The notes: generated from the sequence alone by a model not told the origin. A stretch of 15,233 nt of DNA from Holophagaceae bacterium UBA706 (GCA_002298155.1 DBME01000026.1:7379-22611); one strand, 5' to 3'. Counted from the first letter of the stretch, positions 6,678-11,852 are shown. Program-made: numbers and translations.

Positions 6678-7243
6678 TCCCGCACTGCCTTGAGGGGATT
6701 CTGGGCCTTGGCCTTTGCGGAACGGCGACCGTAGAGGCGGGCACAGAACAAGGTGAGAACCTCGACCCTGCCCTGAGCCAGTTCGTCCTTCACGTCGCCG
6801 GGATCAACCACCACGAGGCTTCGCCCCTGGGCTTGGCGTGCCGATTCGACATCCTCGACCCTCAAACGCATCAGGCGATCGCGATACTGGACGGTGATCA
6901 CGTTGATGAGGGGGTCGGCGAGGATCTTCCTCGGCTTGGGGCGATGATCGATGAACCCGCTTCCCACTTCGCCAACAGCCTCTGCTGCCGGGAGGCCGCG
7001 TGCGGCGGCGAACGTCGAGAGCCGACCCAGTTGCGCCTCCAGATCGGATTTCTGCCCAGAACCGGAGACGCGGGGGGAAATCGCGACCTTGCCAGCAACC
7101 GTGCCGGTGGGCGCTGGCTCATCGACCAGGGTCGTCCCGGAGGCGGAAAGGAAGAACGGCACCGGCATTCGGTCATCCTTGACCCACCGCAAGGTGGTTG
7201 CGTAGTGGATGCCCTTCAACTTGGTCCAGTGACTTAGTCTCAT
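6674..7243 (-). CDS. tnpA: IS607 TnpA serine recombinase
   Basis: 189 residues. The N-terminal MerR-like helix-turn-helix (HWTKLKGIHYATTLRWVKDDRMPVP, residues 5-29) is typical of IS607 TnpA. It is followed by the serine-recombinase core: PRVSGSGQKSDLEAQ (Ser60 the likely nucleophile, Arg58 beside it), EVGSGFIDHRPK, YRDRLMRLRVE, SLVVVDP, and a C-terminal LCARLYGRRSAK. The usual YARVSS(H/D)Q motif is altered to ISPRVSGSGQ and HRDRL to YRDRL, so activity may be reduced. There is no SD before ATG 7243. It catalyses excision and insertion of the element. Confidence 0.88.
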   Translation of the reverse strand: MRLSHWTKLKGIHYATTLRWVKDDRMPVPFFLSASGTTLVDEPAPTGTVAGKVAISPRVSGSGQKSDLEAQLGRLSTFAAARGLPAAEAVGEVGSGFIDHRPKPRKILADPLINVITVQYRDRLMRLRVEDVESARQAQGRSLVVVDPGDVKDELAQGRVEVLTLFCARLYGRRSAKAKAQNPLKAVRE

Positions 7244-7261
7244 GTGGCTAAATTAGGTTGA

Positions 7262-7500
7262 ATTCCTATTTATGCCAGTTTATTTACAACTTGCTTGCAG
7301 CCCTTCCGCAGCAGCAACAAACAGGGATACATCGCTCGCAACGCACCGGGCCAGGTACGCCGTGCTCGCAAGAGCCTGGCAAGGACCGCCCCCAGGACCC
7401 AGCTGATACCAGCCGGCCACCCAGGGGGAGAAAGGGTTCGAACCCCTATCGCGAAGGCCCACTCCCTGTTGGCCTCCCTCTGCGGATTCATTTCCACCTA
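7262..7500 (+). other. Array segment without intact tRNA; hairpins and a tRNA T-arm remnant
   Basis: GCCAG (from 7354) and GCTC-gcaa-GAGC-CTGGC form a stem with a GCAA tetraloop and a 9-nt 5' bulge. An AGGG-TTCGAAC-CCCT T-arm-like sequence lies near 7432-7450, followed by an AGGCC/GGCCT hairpin, but no acceptor or anticodon arm fits. It may be a decayed tRNA disrupted by the nearby insertion, or another tRNA-like RNA. Confidence 0.4.
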
Positions 7501-7576
7501 TCTCCCGTAGCTCAGCGCCCAGAGCGGCGGCCTCCGAAGCCGCAGGCCGTGGGTTGAAGTCCCACCGGGAGCACCA
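7501..7576 (+). tRNA. tRNA-Arg (CCG) with altered D/T loops
   Basis: Acceptor TCTCCCG/CGGGAGC (T1-C72 mismatch), D-stem GCTC/GAGC, anticodon arm GCGGC-CTCCGAA-GCCGC (CCG, U33), T-stem GTGGG/CCCAC, discriminator A, CCA. The T-loop is TTGAAGT (G at 56) and the D-loop AGCGCCCA has CC where G18G19 belong, a complementary change. Confidence 0.82.
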
Positions 7577-7580
7577 AACG

Positions 7581-7694
7581 CGGCAGCAAGGCATGGCGGT
7601 ACTTCGTAGCTCAGTTGGTAGAGCATTTGCCATTTAAGCAAAATGTCACTGGTTCAAATCCAGTCAATCCCGCAAGGGATTACCCCGGCTGCCG
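7581..7694 (+). ncRNA. tRNA-like RNA with capped acceptor helix (Lys TTT-like)
   Basis: Contains a D-arm (TAGCTCAGTTGGTAGAGC), anticodon-like arm TTTGC-CATTTAA-GCAAA (TTT, A at 33) and T-arm ACTGG-TTCAAAT-CCAGT. The 5' bases cannot pair as an acceptor strand; instead AATCCC after the T-arm folds on itself (AATCCC-GCAA-GGGATT, 7664-7679). CGGCAGC (7581-7587) pairs with GCTGCCG (7688-7694), and GGTA with TACC, enclosing the whole module. No CCA. Either a Y-RNA-like tRNA mimic or a recombined pseudo-tRNA. Confidence 0.55.
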
Positions 7695-7715
7695 ATTCCC
7701 TCCGCGTAACCAAAT

Positions 7716-7827
7716 CTTGTCGCAGCAAGGCCAAGGGCTTCATCAACGCTGGTTCGATTCCAGCCCTCCCGAATGGGAGGTAGCCAAGTGGTAAAGCACC
7801 AACGCCCTGGCCGATTTCCTCGACAAG
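7716..7827 (+). ncRNA. Candidate Y RNA (YrlA-like) with circularly permuted tRNA module
   Basis: The ends pair: CTTGTCG (7716-7722) with CGACAAG (7821-7827), an internal loop (6 and 8 nt), then GGCCA-a-GGGC (7729-7738) with GCCC-TGGCC (7804-7812). Inside, in order: T-arm GCTGG-TTCGATT-CCAGC (7748-7764), acceptor helix CCTCCC-gaat-GGGAGG (7765-7780) closed by a tetraloop, and D-arm TAGCCAAGTGGTAAAGCAC (7781-7799). This is a tRNA opened in its anticodon arm and closed at its acceptor end, as known for bacterial YrlA RNAs, which tether Ro protein to effectors such as PNPase. It ends 90 nt before the Ro start codon. The exact animal Ro-binding motif (GNCGAA) was not found. Confidence 0.75.
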
Positions 7828-7917
7828 CACCTTCTCCCCCCGGCGCCACCCTGCCAATCCCGGCCAGGCGCCCGCCTCTCCCTCGCGCAGCAGGGCAGTA
7901 CCTGAAAGGAGGCCACC

Positions 7918-9378
7918 ATGGCCCGATTCGCCTTCTGGAAGCGCAAGGCTTCCGAACCCGACACCCTCAACCTCGCCGCAGGCCAGGCCCACACCCTGAG
8001 CCCCAAGCTGGAATTCGCCTCGGCCCTCATGACCACCTTCACCACGGACACCTTCTACGCGTCCGCCGGCGACCAGGTGGCCCGCATCGCCGAACTGACC
8101 CGCAAGCTCGAGGACCCCCTCTTCGCGGCCAAGGCCGCCGTCTACACCCGCAAGCGCAACGGTCTCCGTTCCGTCTCGCACATCGTGGCCGGCGAGCTCT
8201 CCCGCCGGGTGGACGTGAAGGGCGCCCCCTGGCTCCGTTCCTTCTACCGCAAGGTCGTCCAGCGTCCCGATGACATCACCGAGACCCTGGCCTACCTCAA
8301 GGGCTCCGGCAACCCCGAGCTGCGCAAGCTCTCCAACGCCATGAAGCGCGGCTTCGGCGAAGCCCTCGGCGCCTTCGACGCCTACCAGCTCGCCAAGTAC
8401 CAGCGTTCCGACCGGGACCCCAACCTGATCGACGCGGTGAACCTGATCCACCCCAAGTCCACGCCCGCCCTCGCCGCCCTGATGACCGGAACGCTGAAGC
8501 CCGCCGAGACCTGGGAGACCAAGCTCACCCAGGCCGGTCAGCAGGCCGCGAAGGAAGGCCTCACCGAGACCCAGAAGACCGACCTGAAGGGCCAGGCCTG
8601 GGGCGACCTCCTCGTCCAGCGCAAGCTCGGCTACCTCGCCGCCCTGCGCAACCTCCGCAACCTCGCGGAACAGGCCCCGGAAACCCTCCACCTCGCCCTG
8701 GACCTCCTCACCGATGTCCGGCAGGTGGCCACGTCCCAGGTCATGCCCTTCCAGCTCGCCACCGCCGCCGCGGTGCTGGCCCACACCAAGGCCGACACCA
8801 CCCCGGTGAAGAAGGCCCTGGAAAAGGCCATGGAGCTTTCCCTCATGAACGTCCCCACCTTCGAGGGCCAGACCCTCATCGCCGTGGACGTTTCGGGCTC
8901 CATGAACGGCCGGCTGCTCCGCATCGCGGCGCTCTTCGCGGCGGTGCTGTTCAAGTCGCAGGAGAAGGCGGACGTGATGCTCTTCGACACGCAGGTGCAG
9001 CACCTCCGGCTGCACCCGTCCGACTCGCTCACCAGCCTCACCCAGGCGATCGAGAACGCCGCCACCCACGGCGGAACGGACTTCCGGCTCATCTTCCAGA
9101 ACGCCGCGAAGGCCTACGACCGGATCATCATCCTGTCGGACATGCAGGCCTGGGTGGGCCACCAGACCCCGGCCGCCGAGCTTGCCGCCTACAAGCGCAA
9201 GCACAAGGCGGACCCGCGGATCTTCAGCTTCGACCTGGCGGGTCACGGAACCCTCCAGTTTCCGGAGGCGAAGGTCTTCGCACTGGCGGGCTTCACGGAT
9301 GCCGTTCTCGGCACCCTCAAGAACCTGGAAAAGGACCCCTCGGCCCTCGTACACGAGATCGAGGCGGTCCAGCTGTGA
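7918..9378 (+). CDS. rsr: TROVE-domain Ro60 ortholog (Rsr), RNA quality-control ring protein
   Basis: 486 residues, ATG with AAAGGAGG 6 nt upstream. Residues about 10-310 are alpha-helical repeats of the TROVE type (RKLEDPLFAAKAAVYTRK, LRSVSHIVAGEL, LRKLSNAMKRGF, HLALDLLTDVRQV). These form the ring that binds single-stranded 3' ends inside and Y RNA outside. Residues about 316-480 form a von Willebrand A domain with an intact metal site: DVSGS 324-328, GGTDF 385-389, LSDMQ 406-410. Bacterial orthologs act in rRNA maturation, stress RNA decay and, with Y RNA, as part of a PNPase complex. It lies within the tRNA array, preceded by the candidate Y RNA; no rtcB/rtcA RNA-repair genes accompany it. 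Codon use matches a well-expressed high-GC gene. Confidence 0.95.
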   Translation: MARFAFWKRKASEPDTLNLAAGQAHTLSPKLEFASALMTTFTTDTFYASAGDQVARIAELTRKLEDPLFAAKAAVYTRKRNGLRSVSHIVAGELSRRVDVKGAPWLRSFYRKVVQRPDDITETLAYLKGSGNPELRKLSNAMKRGFGEALGAFDAYQLAKYQRSDRDPNLIDAVNLIHPKSTPALAALMTGTLKPAETWETKLTQAGQQAAKEGLTETQKTDLKGQAWGDLLVQRKLGYLAALRNLRNLAEQAPETLHLALDLLTDVRQVATSQVMPFQLATAAAVLAHTKADTTPVKKALEKAMELSLMNVPTFEGQTLIAVDVSGSMNGRLLRIAALFAAVLFKSQEKADVMLFDTQVQHLRLHPSDSLTSLTQAIENAATHGGTDFRLIFQNAAKAYDRIIILSDMQAWVGHQTPAAELAAYKRKHKADPRIFSFDLAGHGTLQFPEAKVFALAGFTDAVLGTLKNLEKDPSALVHEIEAVQL

Positions 9379-9529
9379 AAGCCTCGGGGTCCTAGGCTCT
9401 GGGGTGCTCACCAACGCTCCCCGGCCCTTGGGCGGGGGAGGAAAGGAGGTGATCTGACAACGCACGACCCGGAGTGGAGGGCCGAATCCGACCCTCGGCC
9501 CTCCACGCCCGGCACCGCAGGAAACCCAG
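9379..9529 (+). other. Post-Ro segment: two strong hairpins around an anti-16S sequence
   Basis: CTCCCC-g-GCC / GGC-g-GGGGAG (9417-9440) is a GC-rich hairpin just after the Ro stop. AAAGGAGGTGATC (9442-9454) follows, complementary to the 3' end of 16S rRNA, but no start codon lies at normal distance. Then a perfect 12-bp stem: GTGGAGGGCCGA (9474-9485), 9-nt loop, TCGGCCCTCCAC (9495-9506). No T-runs, so it is not a standard terminator, and tRNAs continue downstream. Confidence 0.55.
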
Positions 9530-9605
9530 GCCCGTGTCGCGAAGAGGTACAGCATCCCGGCTTAAACCCGAGCCATTGCCGGTTCGACTCCGGCCGCGGG
9601 CACCA
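9530..9605 (+). tRNA. tRNA-Leu (TAA) lacking the long variable arm
   Basis: Acceptor GCCCGTG/CGCGGGC, anticodon arm CCCGG-CTTAAAC-CCGAG (TAA; one C-A mismatch), variable region only CCATT, T-arm GCCGG-TTCGACT-CCGGC, A73, CCA. The D-stem is reduced to two pairs. Confidence 0.75.
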
Positions 9606-9610
9606 TCAAC

Positions 9611-9685
9611 GCCCTTGTAGCTCAACGGAAGAGCGCCGCCCCCACATGGCGGAGGCCGTTGGATCAACACCAACCAGGGGCACCA
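9611..9685 (+). tRNA. tRNA-Val (CAC) with C33 and altered T-loop
   Basis: Acceptor GCCCTTG/CAGGGGC, D-stem GCTC/GAGC with GG in the loop, anticodon arm CCGCC-CCCACAT-GGCGG (CAC, C33), T-stem GTTGG/CCAAC perfect but loop ATCAACA (A54; T55, C56 and A58 kept), A73, CCA. Confidence 0.75.
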
Positions 9686-9687
9686 AC

Positions 9688-9767
9688 GGGAGAGAGCGCA
9701 AAGTGGCCGAGCGGCTGGCCTTTCAAGCCAGACAACCTAGCGGGTTCGAGTCCCGTCTCTCCTGCCA
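9688..9767 (+). tRNA. tRNA-Glu (TTC)
   Basis: Acceptor GGGAGAG/CTCTCCT, short D-stem CGC/GCG, anticodon arm CTGGC-CTTTCAA-GCCAG (TTC, U33), 8-nt variable region ACAACCTA, T-arm GCGGG-TTCGAGT-CCCGT, G73, CCA. It begins 3 nt after the Val tRNA. Confidence 0.78.
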
Positions 9768-9771
9768 ACAG

Positions 9772-9848
9772 GCACCTTGAACTTCGAGCGGCAGAAGCCC
9801 CGGCTCTTACCCGGGACGGTGCGGGTTCAAGTCCCGCAAGGTGCACCA
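9772..9848 (+). tRNA. tRNA-Lys (CTT)
   Basis: Acceptor GCACCTT/AAGGTGC perfect, D-arm CTTC/GAAG with GG in the loop, anticodon arm CCCGG-CTCTTAC-CCGGG (CTT), T-arm GCGGG-TTCAAGT-CCCGC, A73, CCA. Confidence 0.82.
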
Positions 9849-9852
9849 ATAT

Positions 9853-9927
9853 CAGCGCGTGGGGCAGCGGCCGCCCTCCAGTTTCGGGAACTGGCTTACG
9901 CAGGTTCGAATCCTGCCGCGCTGACCA
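9853..9927 (+). tRNA. tRNA-Pro (CGG)
   Basis: Acceptor CAGCGCG/CGCGCTG perfect, D-stem GGG/CCC, anticodon arm CCAGT-TTCGGGA-ACTGG (CGG), T-arm GCAGG-TTCGAAT-CCTGC, A73, CCA. Cleanly standard apart from a 3-bp D-stem. Confidence 0.88.
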
Positions 9928-9929
9928 AA

Positions 9930-10003
9930 GGGGGAATCGTCCAAAGGCAGGGCCTTGGTCTTCCAAACCGATGATGCCGGTTCGAATCCGGTTTCCCCCT
10001 CCA
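9930..10003 (+). tRNA. tRNA-Gly (TCC)
   Basis: Acceptor GGGGGAA/TTCCCCC perfect, anticodon arm TTGGT-CTTCCAA-ACCGA (TCC), T-arm GCCGG-TTCGAAT-CCGGT, T73 as usual for Gly, CCA. Two nt after the Pro tRNA. Confidence 0.88.
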
Positions 10004-10051
10004 CTTTCGCCGGATCCGCAAAGGACGAGGCGCCGCGCCTGGCGCGATCGG

Positions 10052-10225
10052 CTACTGCTCCTTGGTCTCCGCGCCCGTTAGCCTGACGATGCGCAGTTCG
10101 GGGGGATTCACTCGGGTCTGTTTGACATTCTGAAGGTTGCGGAGTTCCACCCGGTTCTCGTCCGCCTTCCCGGAGTGGTCGTAGATCCAATAGGCGGACC
10201 GGTTCGTGTGCAACCCGAAGGTCAC
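10052..10225 (-). CDS. Short antisense ORF or gene remnant (57 aa), unrecognised
   Basis: Minus-strand frame from GTG 10225 to TAG 10052 reads as plausible protein (VTFGLHTNRSAYWIYD..., ending TGAETKEQ), unlike the low-complexity shadow frames. A stop lies immediately upstream of the GTG and no SD is visible, so it may be the 3' remnant of a gene cut off when the array formed. It fills most of the 10004-10260 gap, which otherwise shows no tRNA. Confidence 0.35.
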   Translation of the reverse strand: MTFGLHTNRSAYWIYDHSGKADENRVELRNLQNVKQTRVNPPELRIVRLTGAETKEQ

Positions 10226-10260
10226 CTACACCCACGCAGTTATTGCAGATATGAAGCTAC

Positions 10261-10335
10261 GCCTCCCAGGTCATGACGCCGTGACGCACGCCCCGTAAGC
10301 GTGAAGGCTGGGTTGAAGTCCCAGGGGAGGATCCA
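10261..10335 (+). tRNA. tRNA-Thr (CGT) with C33 and altered D/T loops
   Basis: Acceptor GCCTCCC/GGGAGGA (G1-A72 mismatch), D-stem GTCA/TGAC, anticodon arm CACGC-CCCGTAA-GCGTG (CGT, C33), T-stem CTGGG/CCCAG, T-loop TTGAAGT, T73, CCA. D-loop TGACGCCG has CC where G18G19 belong, matching G56 in the T-loop. Confidence 0.8.
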
Positions 10336-10338
10336 TTC

Positions 10339-10416
10339 GCGGGCGTGGCGGAACCGGCATACGCCTCCAGCTCAAACCTGGAGCCCTTGTGGGTTCGAAT
10401 CCCACCACCCGCACCA
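10339..10416 (+). tRNA. tRNA-Leu (CAA) lacking the long variable arm
   Basis: Acceptor GCGGGCG/CACCCGC (one C-A), typical leucine D-arm (GCGGAACCGGCATACGC), anticodon arm TCCAG-CTCAAAC-CTGGA (CAA), variable region GCCCTT only, T-arm GTGGG-TTCGAAT-CCCAC, A73, CCA. Last tRNA, 12 nt before the HNH start codon. Confidence 0.85.
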
Positions 10417-10428
10417 ACGAGGTATCCC

Positions 10429-10944
10429 ATGTCCAGAACCACCAAAAGCCACCGTTTCCAGACCGTCCTCGCCTTGGACTGCCACTTCATGCCCATGGTC
10501 GAGATGTCCCGCCGCAAGGCCCTCAAGGCCCTCGCCACGGGCCGGGCCCACGCCCTGGACCTGCGCACCTGGTCCAAGCTGGGCCTGCAGGAGGTCGCCT
10601 CGCAGCCGCTCCACGCGGTGGTCTTCGCCAAGGTGAAGGCCGTCTCCGAGGCCAAGCTCGGCTTCGGCCGCGGCACCGCCAGCATCCTGCGCCGTGACGG
10701 GCACCGCTGCCAGTACGTGGGCTGCACCCGCCGCGCCACCACCGTGGACCACGTCATCCCCCGCTGCCAGGGCGGCCCCAGCGTCTGGGGCAACCTCGTG
10801 GCCTGCTGCCGCGAGTGCAACGCCCGCAAGGGAGGAAGGACGCCGGAGCAGGCCGGGATGGAGCTCAAGGCGGGGATCCGCTCGCGGCGGGCGCTGCTGA
10901 TGGATCGGTTTCTCGCGATGGCGAAGGCGGGAGGGACTTTGTAA
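10429..10944 (+). CDS. HNH endonuclease at the end of the tRNA array
   Basis: 171 residues from ATG 10429, with GAGGT 6 nt upstream; the longer in-frame ATG at 10345 lies inside the tRNA and is rejected. The N-terminus (QTVLALDCHFMPMVEMSRRKALKALATGRAHAL) matches the leader domain of the COG1403 HNH family. The C-terminal HNH domain has zinc cysteines 94, 99, 127 and 130, catalytic DH (107-108), Asn122 and the CNxxK tail, then RTPEQAGM. All catalytic positions seem present. It is translated from the same transcript as the array. Target unknown: it could mobilise the island like a homing nuclease, or act on foreign DNA. Confidence 0.88.
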   Translation: MSRTTKSHRFQTVLALDCHFMPMVEMSRRKALKALATGRAHALDLRTWSKLGLQEVASQPLHAVVFAKVKAVSEAKLGFGRGTASILRRDGHRCQYVGCTRRATTVDHVIPRCQGGPSVWGNLVACCRECNARKGGRTPEQAGMELKAGIRSRRALLMDRFLAMAKAGGTL

Positions 10945-11007
10945 GCCAACACTCGATCTTTGGGATGGTGTCTCGTCTGGCAGTCCCGGATCGCACGTTC
11001 AAGACCG

Positions 11008-11688
11008 TCACCTGTCCTTCCCCGCGATGTACCGCAAGGTTGGATGCATCCACGCCGGCGCCAACGGCAGGTCCTTTAGGAGGCGCTTGCAGTCCAAGGG
11101 GCTTAAGGTCTCCCTCAGATGGGACACTCTTGCCAGGCTGACATTTCCTTTGCCCAGACTTCGGAGGGCGGCGAAAACAAGGCTGCTTATCGGTGCGGCG
11201 CTTCCCACCTTACGGAGGGGGCGCCGTTTGAGTTCGACACTCAGGGACCCCACGGTCACCAGATGACTTGGCCCATCCGTCAGGAACACAGCCTTCACCG
11301 GCACCTGCTCAGAAAGCCCCAGGAGGTTCGCGGCCATGGCTTCCATGGGCTGGATCGTCGCTCCATCTCGCCGCGCCAGGGCCTGGGCGATGGCCTCAGC
11401 GGTGGGTAGCAGATCGCCCAGCAGTGGATGGGACCGGGGAACGTCATAGAGCCCGCGGGCGAGGTTGCGCAAGCCACCACTCCTCACAAGCCGCATGAGG
11501 GCCATCCCGACACTGTGAGGCGACCCCAAGTCAAGAAAGTCGAATGGTGTGAAAACCCTTCCTGAATCCGTTCGTGCCTGCCGGGCGATGCGCTGGGCGA
11601 GACTCTTGCTGATCGGTTTTCTTTTGGCCTTTGGCCTGAGTTGATGATTGGGTTCCTCGTCTGGGATGGCAGGAGGTAGCTTGGGCAT
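11008..11688 (-). CDS. DUF6088 / AbiEi-like antitoxin-type protein
   Basis: 226 residues from ATG 11688; the longer ORF start at 11748 adds an unlikely AT-encoded leader. It contains the signature of DUF6088 proteins: RVFTPFDFLDLGSPHSVGMALMRLVRSGGLRNLARGLYDVP, then AAANLLGLSEQVPVKAVFLTDGPSH and LLKDLPLAPAWM near the end. Relatives are transcriptional antitoxins usually followed by an AbiEii-type nucleotidyltransferase toxin. Here nothing of the kind follows; the HNH gene converges 63 nt away. It is therefore an orphan regulator or remnant of a toxin-antitoxin pair. No clear SD. Confidence 0.82.
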   Translation of the reverse strand: MPKLPPAIPDEEPNHQLRPKAKRKPISKSLAQRIARQARTDSGRVFTPFDFLDLGSPHSVGMALMRLVRSGGLRNLARGLYDVPRSHPLLGDLLPTAEAIAQALARRDGATIQPMEAMAANLLGLSEQVPVKAVFLTDGPSHLVTVGSLSVELKRRPLRKVGSAAPISSLVFAALRSLGKGNVSLARVSHLRETLSPLDCKRLLKDLPLAPAWMHPTLRYIAGKDR

Positions 11689-11748
11689 GCTGATAATTTG
11701 AACTATTGAGTTAAAAAAACAATGGCAAGTTTTTAACATAATTTGCAT

Positions 11749-11852
11749 GGTGGCATTGAGAAATATCTACATAAAGCTATTAATAAAAACAATTAATATC
11801 TTTGAGTTGCTCGAGTCAACTTATCAATTTTCCGGTGATGGCCAAGGCAACC
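11749..11852. other. AT-rich intergenic segment
   Basis: Markedly low GC compared with everything around it. Includes ATTAAT-aaaaaca-ATTAAT (11777-11795) and AGTTG-ctcgagt-CAACT (about 11805-11821), possible 3' hairpins of the YcxB-like gene and promoter material for DUF6088. It may mark an insertion boundary. Confidence 0.45.

Larger units (their letters stand above)
5111..7260 (-). mobile_element. IS607-family insertion element inside the tRNA array
   Basis: Contains tnpA (serine recombinase) and tnpB in IS607 order, antisense to the array. The right end is placed before GTTGAG at 5111 (CTCAAC on the minus strand), after the TnpB 3' stem ATCGGT/ACCGAT. The left end is uncertain, somewhere in 7244-7300, where an AT-rich stretch begins; GTTGA also occurs at 7257-7261. 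IS607 elements have no clear inverted repeats or target duplication, so the boundaries need an empty-site comparison. Confidence 0.7.

Noticed and set aside
7432..7460. A tRNA around the TTCGAAC T-arm near 7440
   Set aside because: No matching acceptor strand, anticodon arm or CCA could be fitted; kept only as a remnant.
7739..7803. Reading the permuted RNA as a conventional permuted tRNA gene matured by splicing, as in algae and some archaea
   Set aside because: Only AA separates the acceptor strands, no CCA, no recognisable anticodon loop, and bacteria lack the needed splicing endonuclease; the position before Ro and the extended end stem favour a Y RNA.
7654..9555. 633-codon minus-strand ORF opposite Ro60
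   Set aside because: It is the mirror frame of a high-GC gene, low-complexity and rich in Gly, Glu, Leu and Val; the plus-strand TROVE and vWA motifs are clear.
9664..10235. Minus-strand ORFs with GFEPASSVWKTKALPL-type and GLEPARLSGLKG-type sequences
   Set aside because: These are the familiar spurious translations antisense to tRNA genes (T-loop complement gives GFEP/GLEP); the tRNAs explain the sequence.
3960..10416. Selenocysteine, pyrrolysine or suppressor tRNA in the array
   Set aside because: No loop gives anticodon TCA, CTA or TTA within a fitting cloverleaf.
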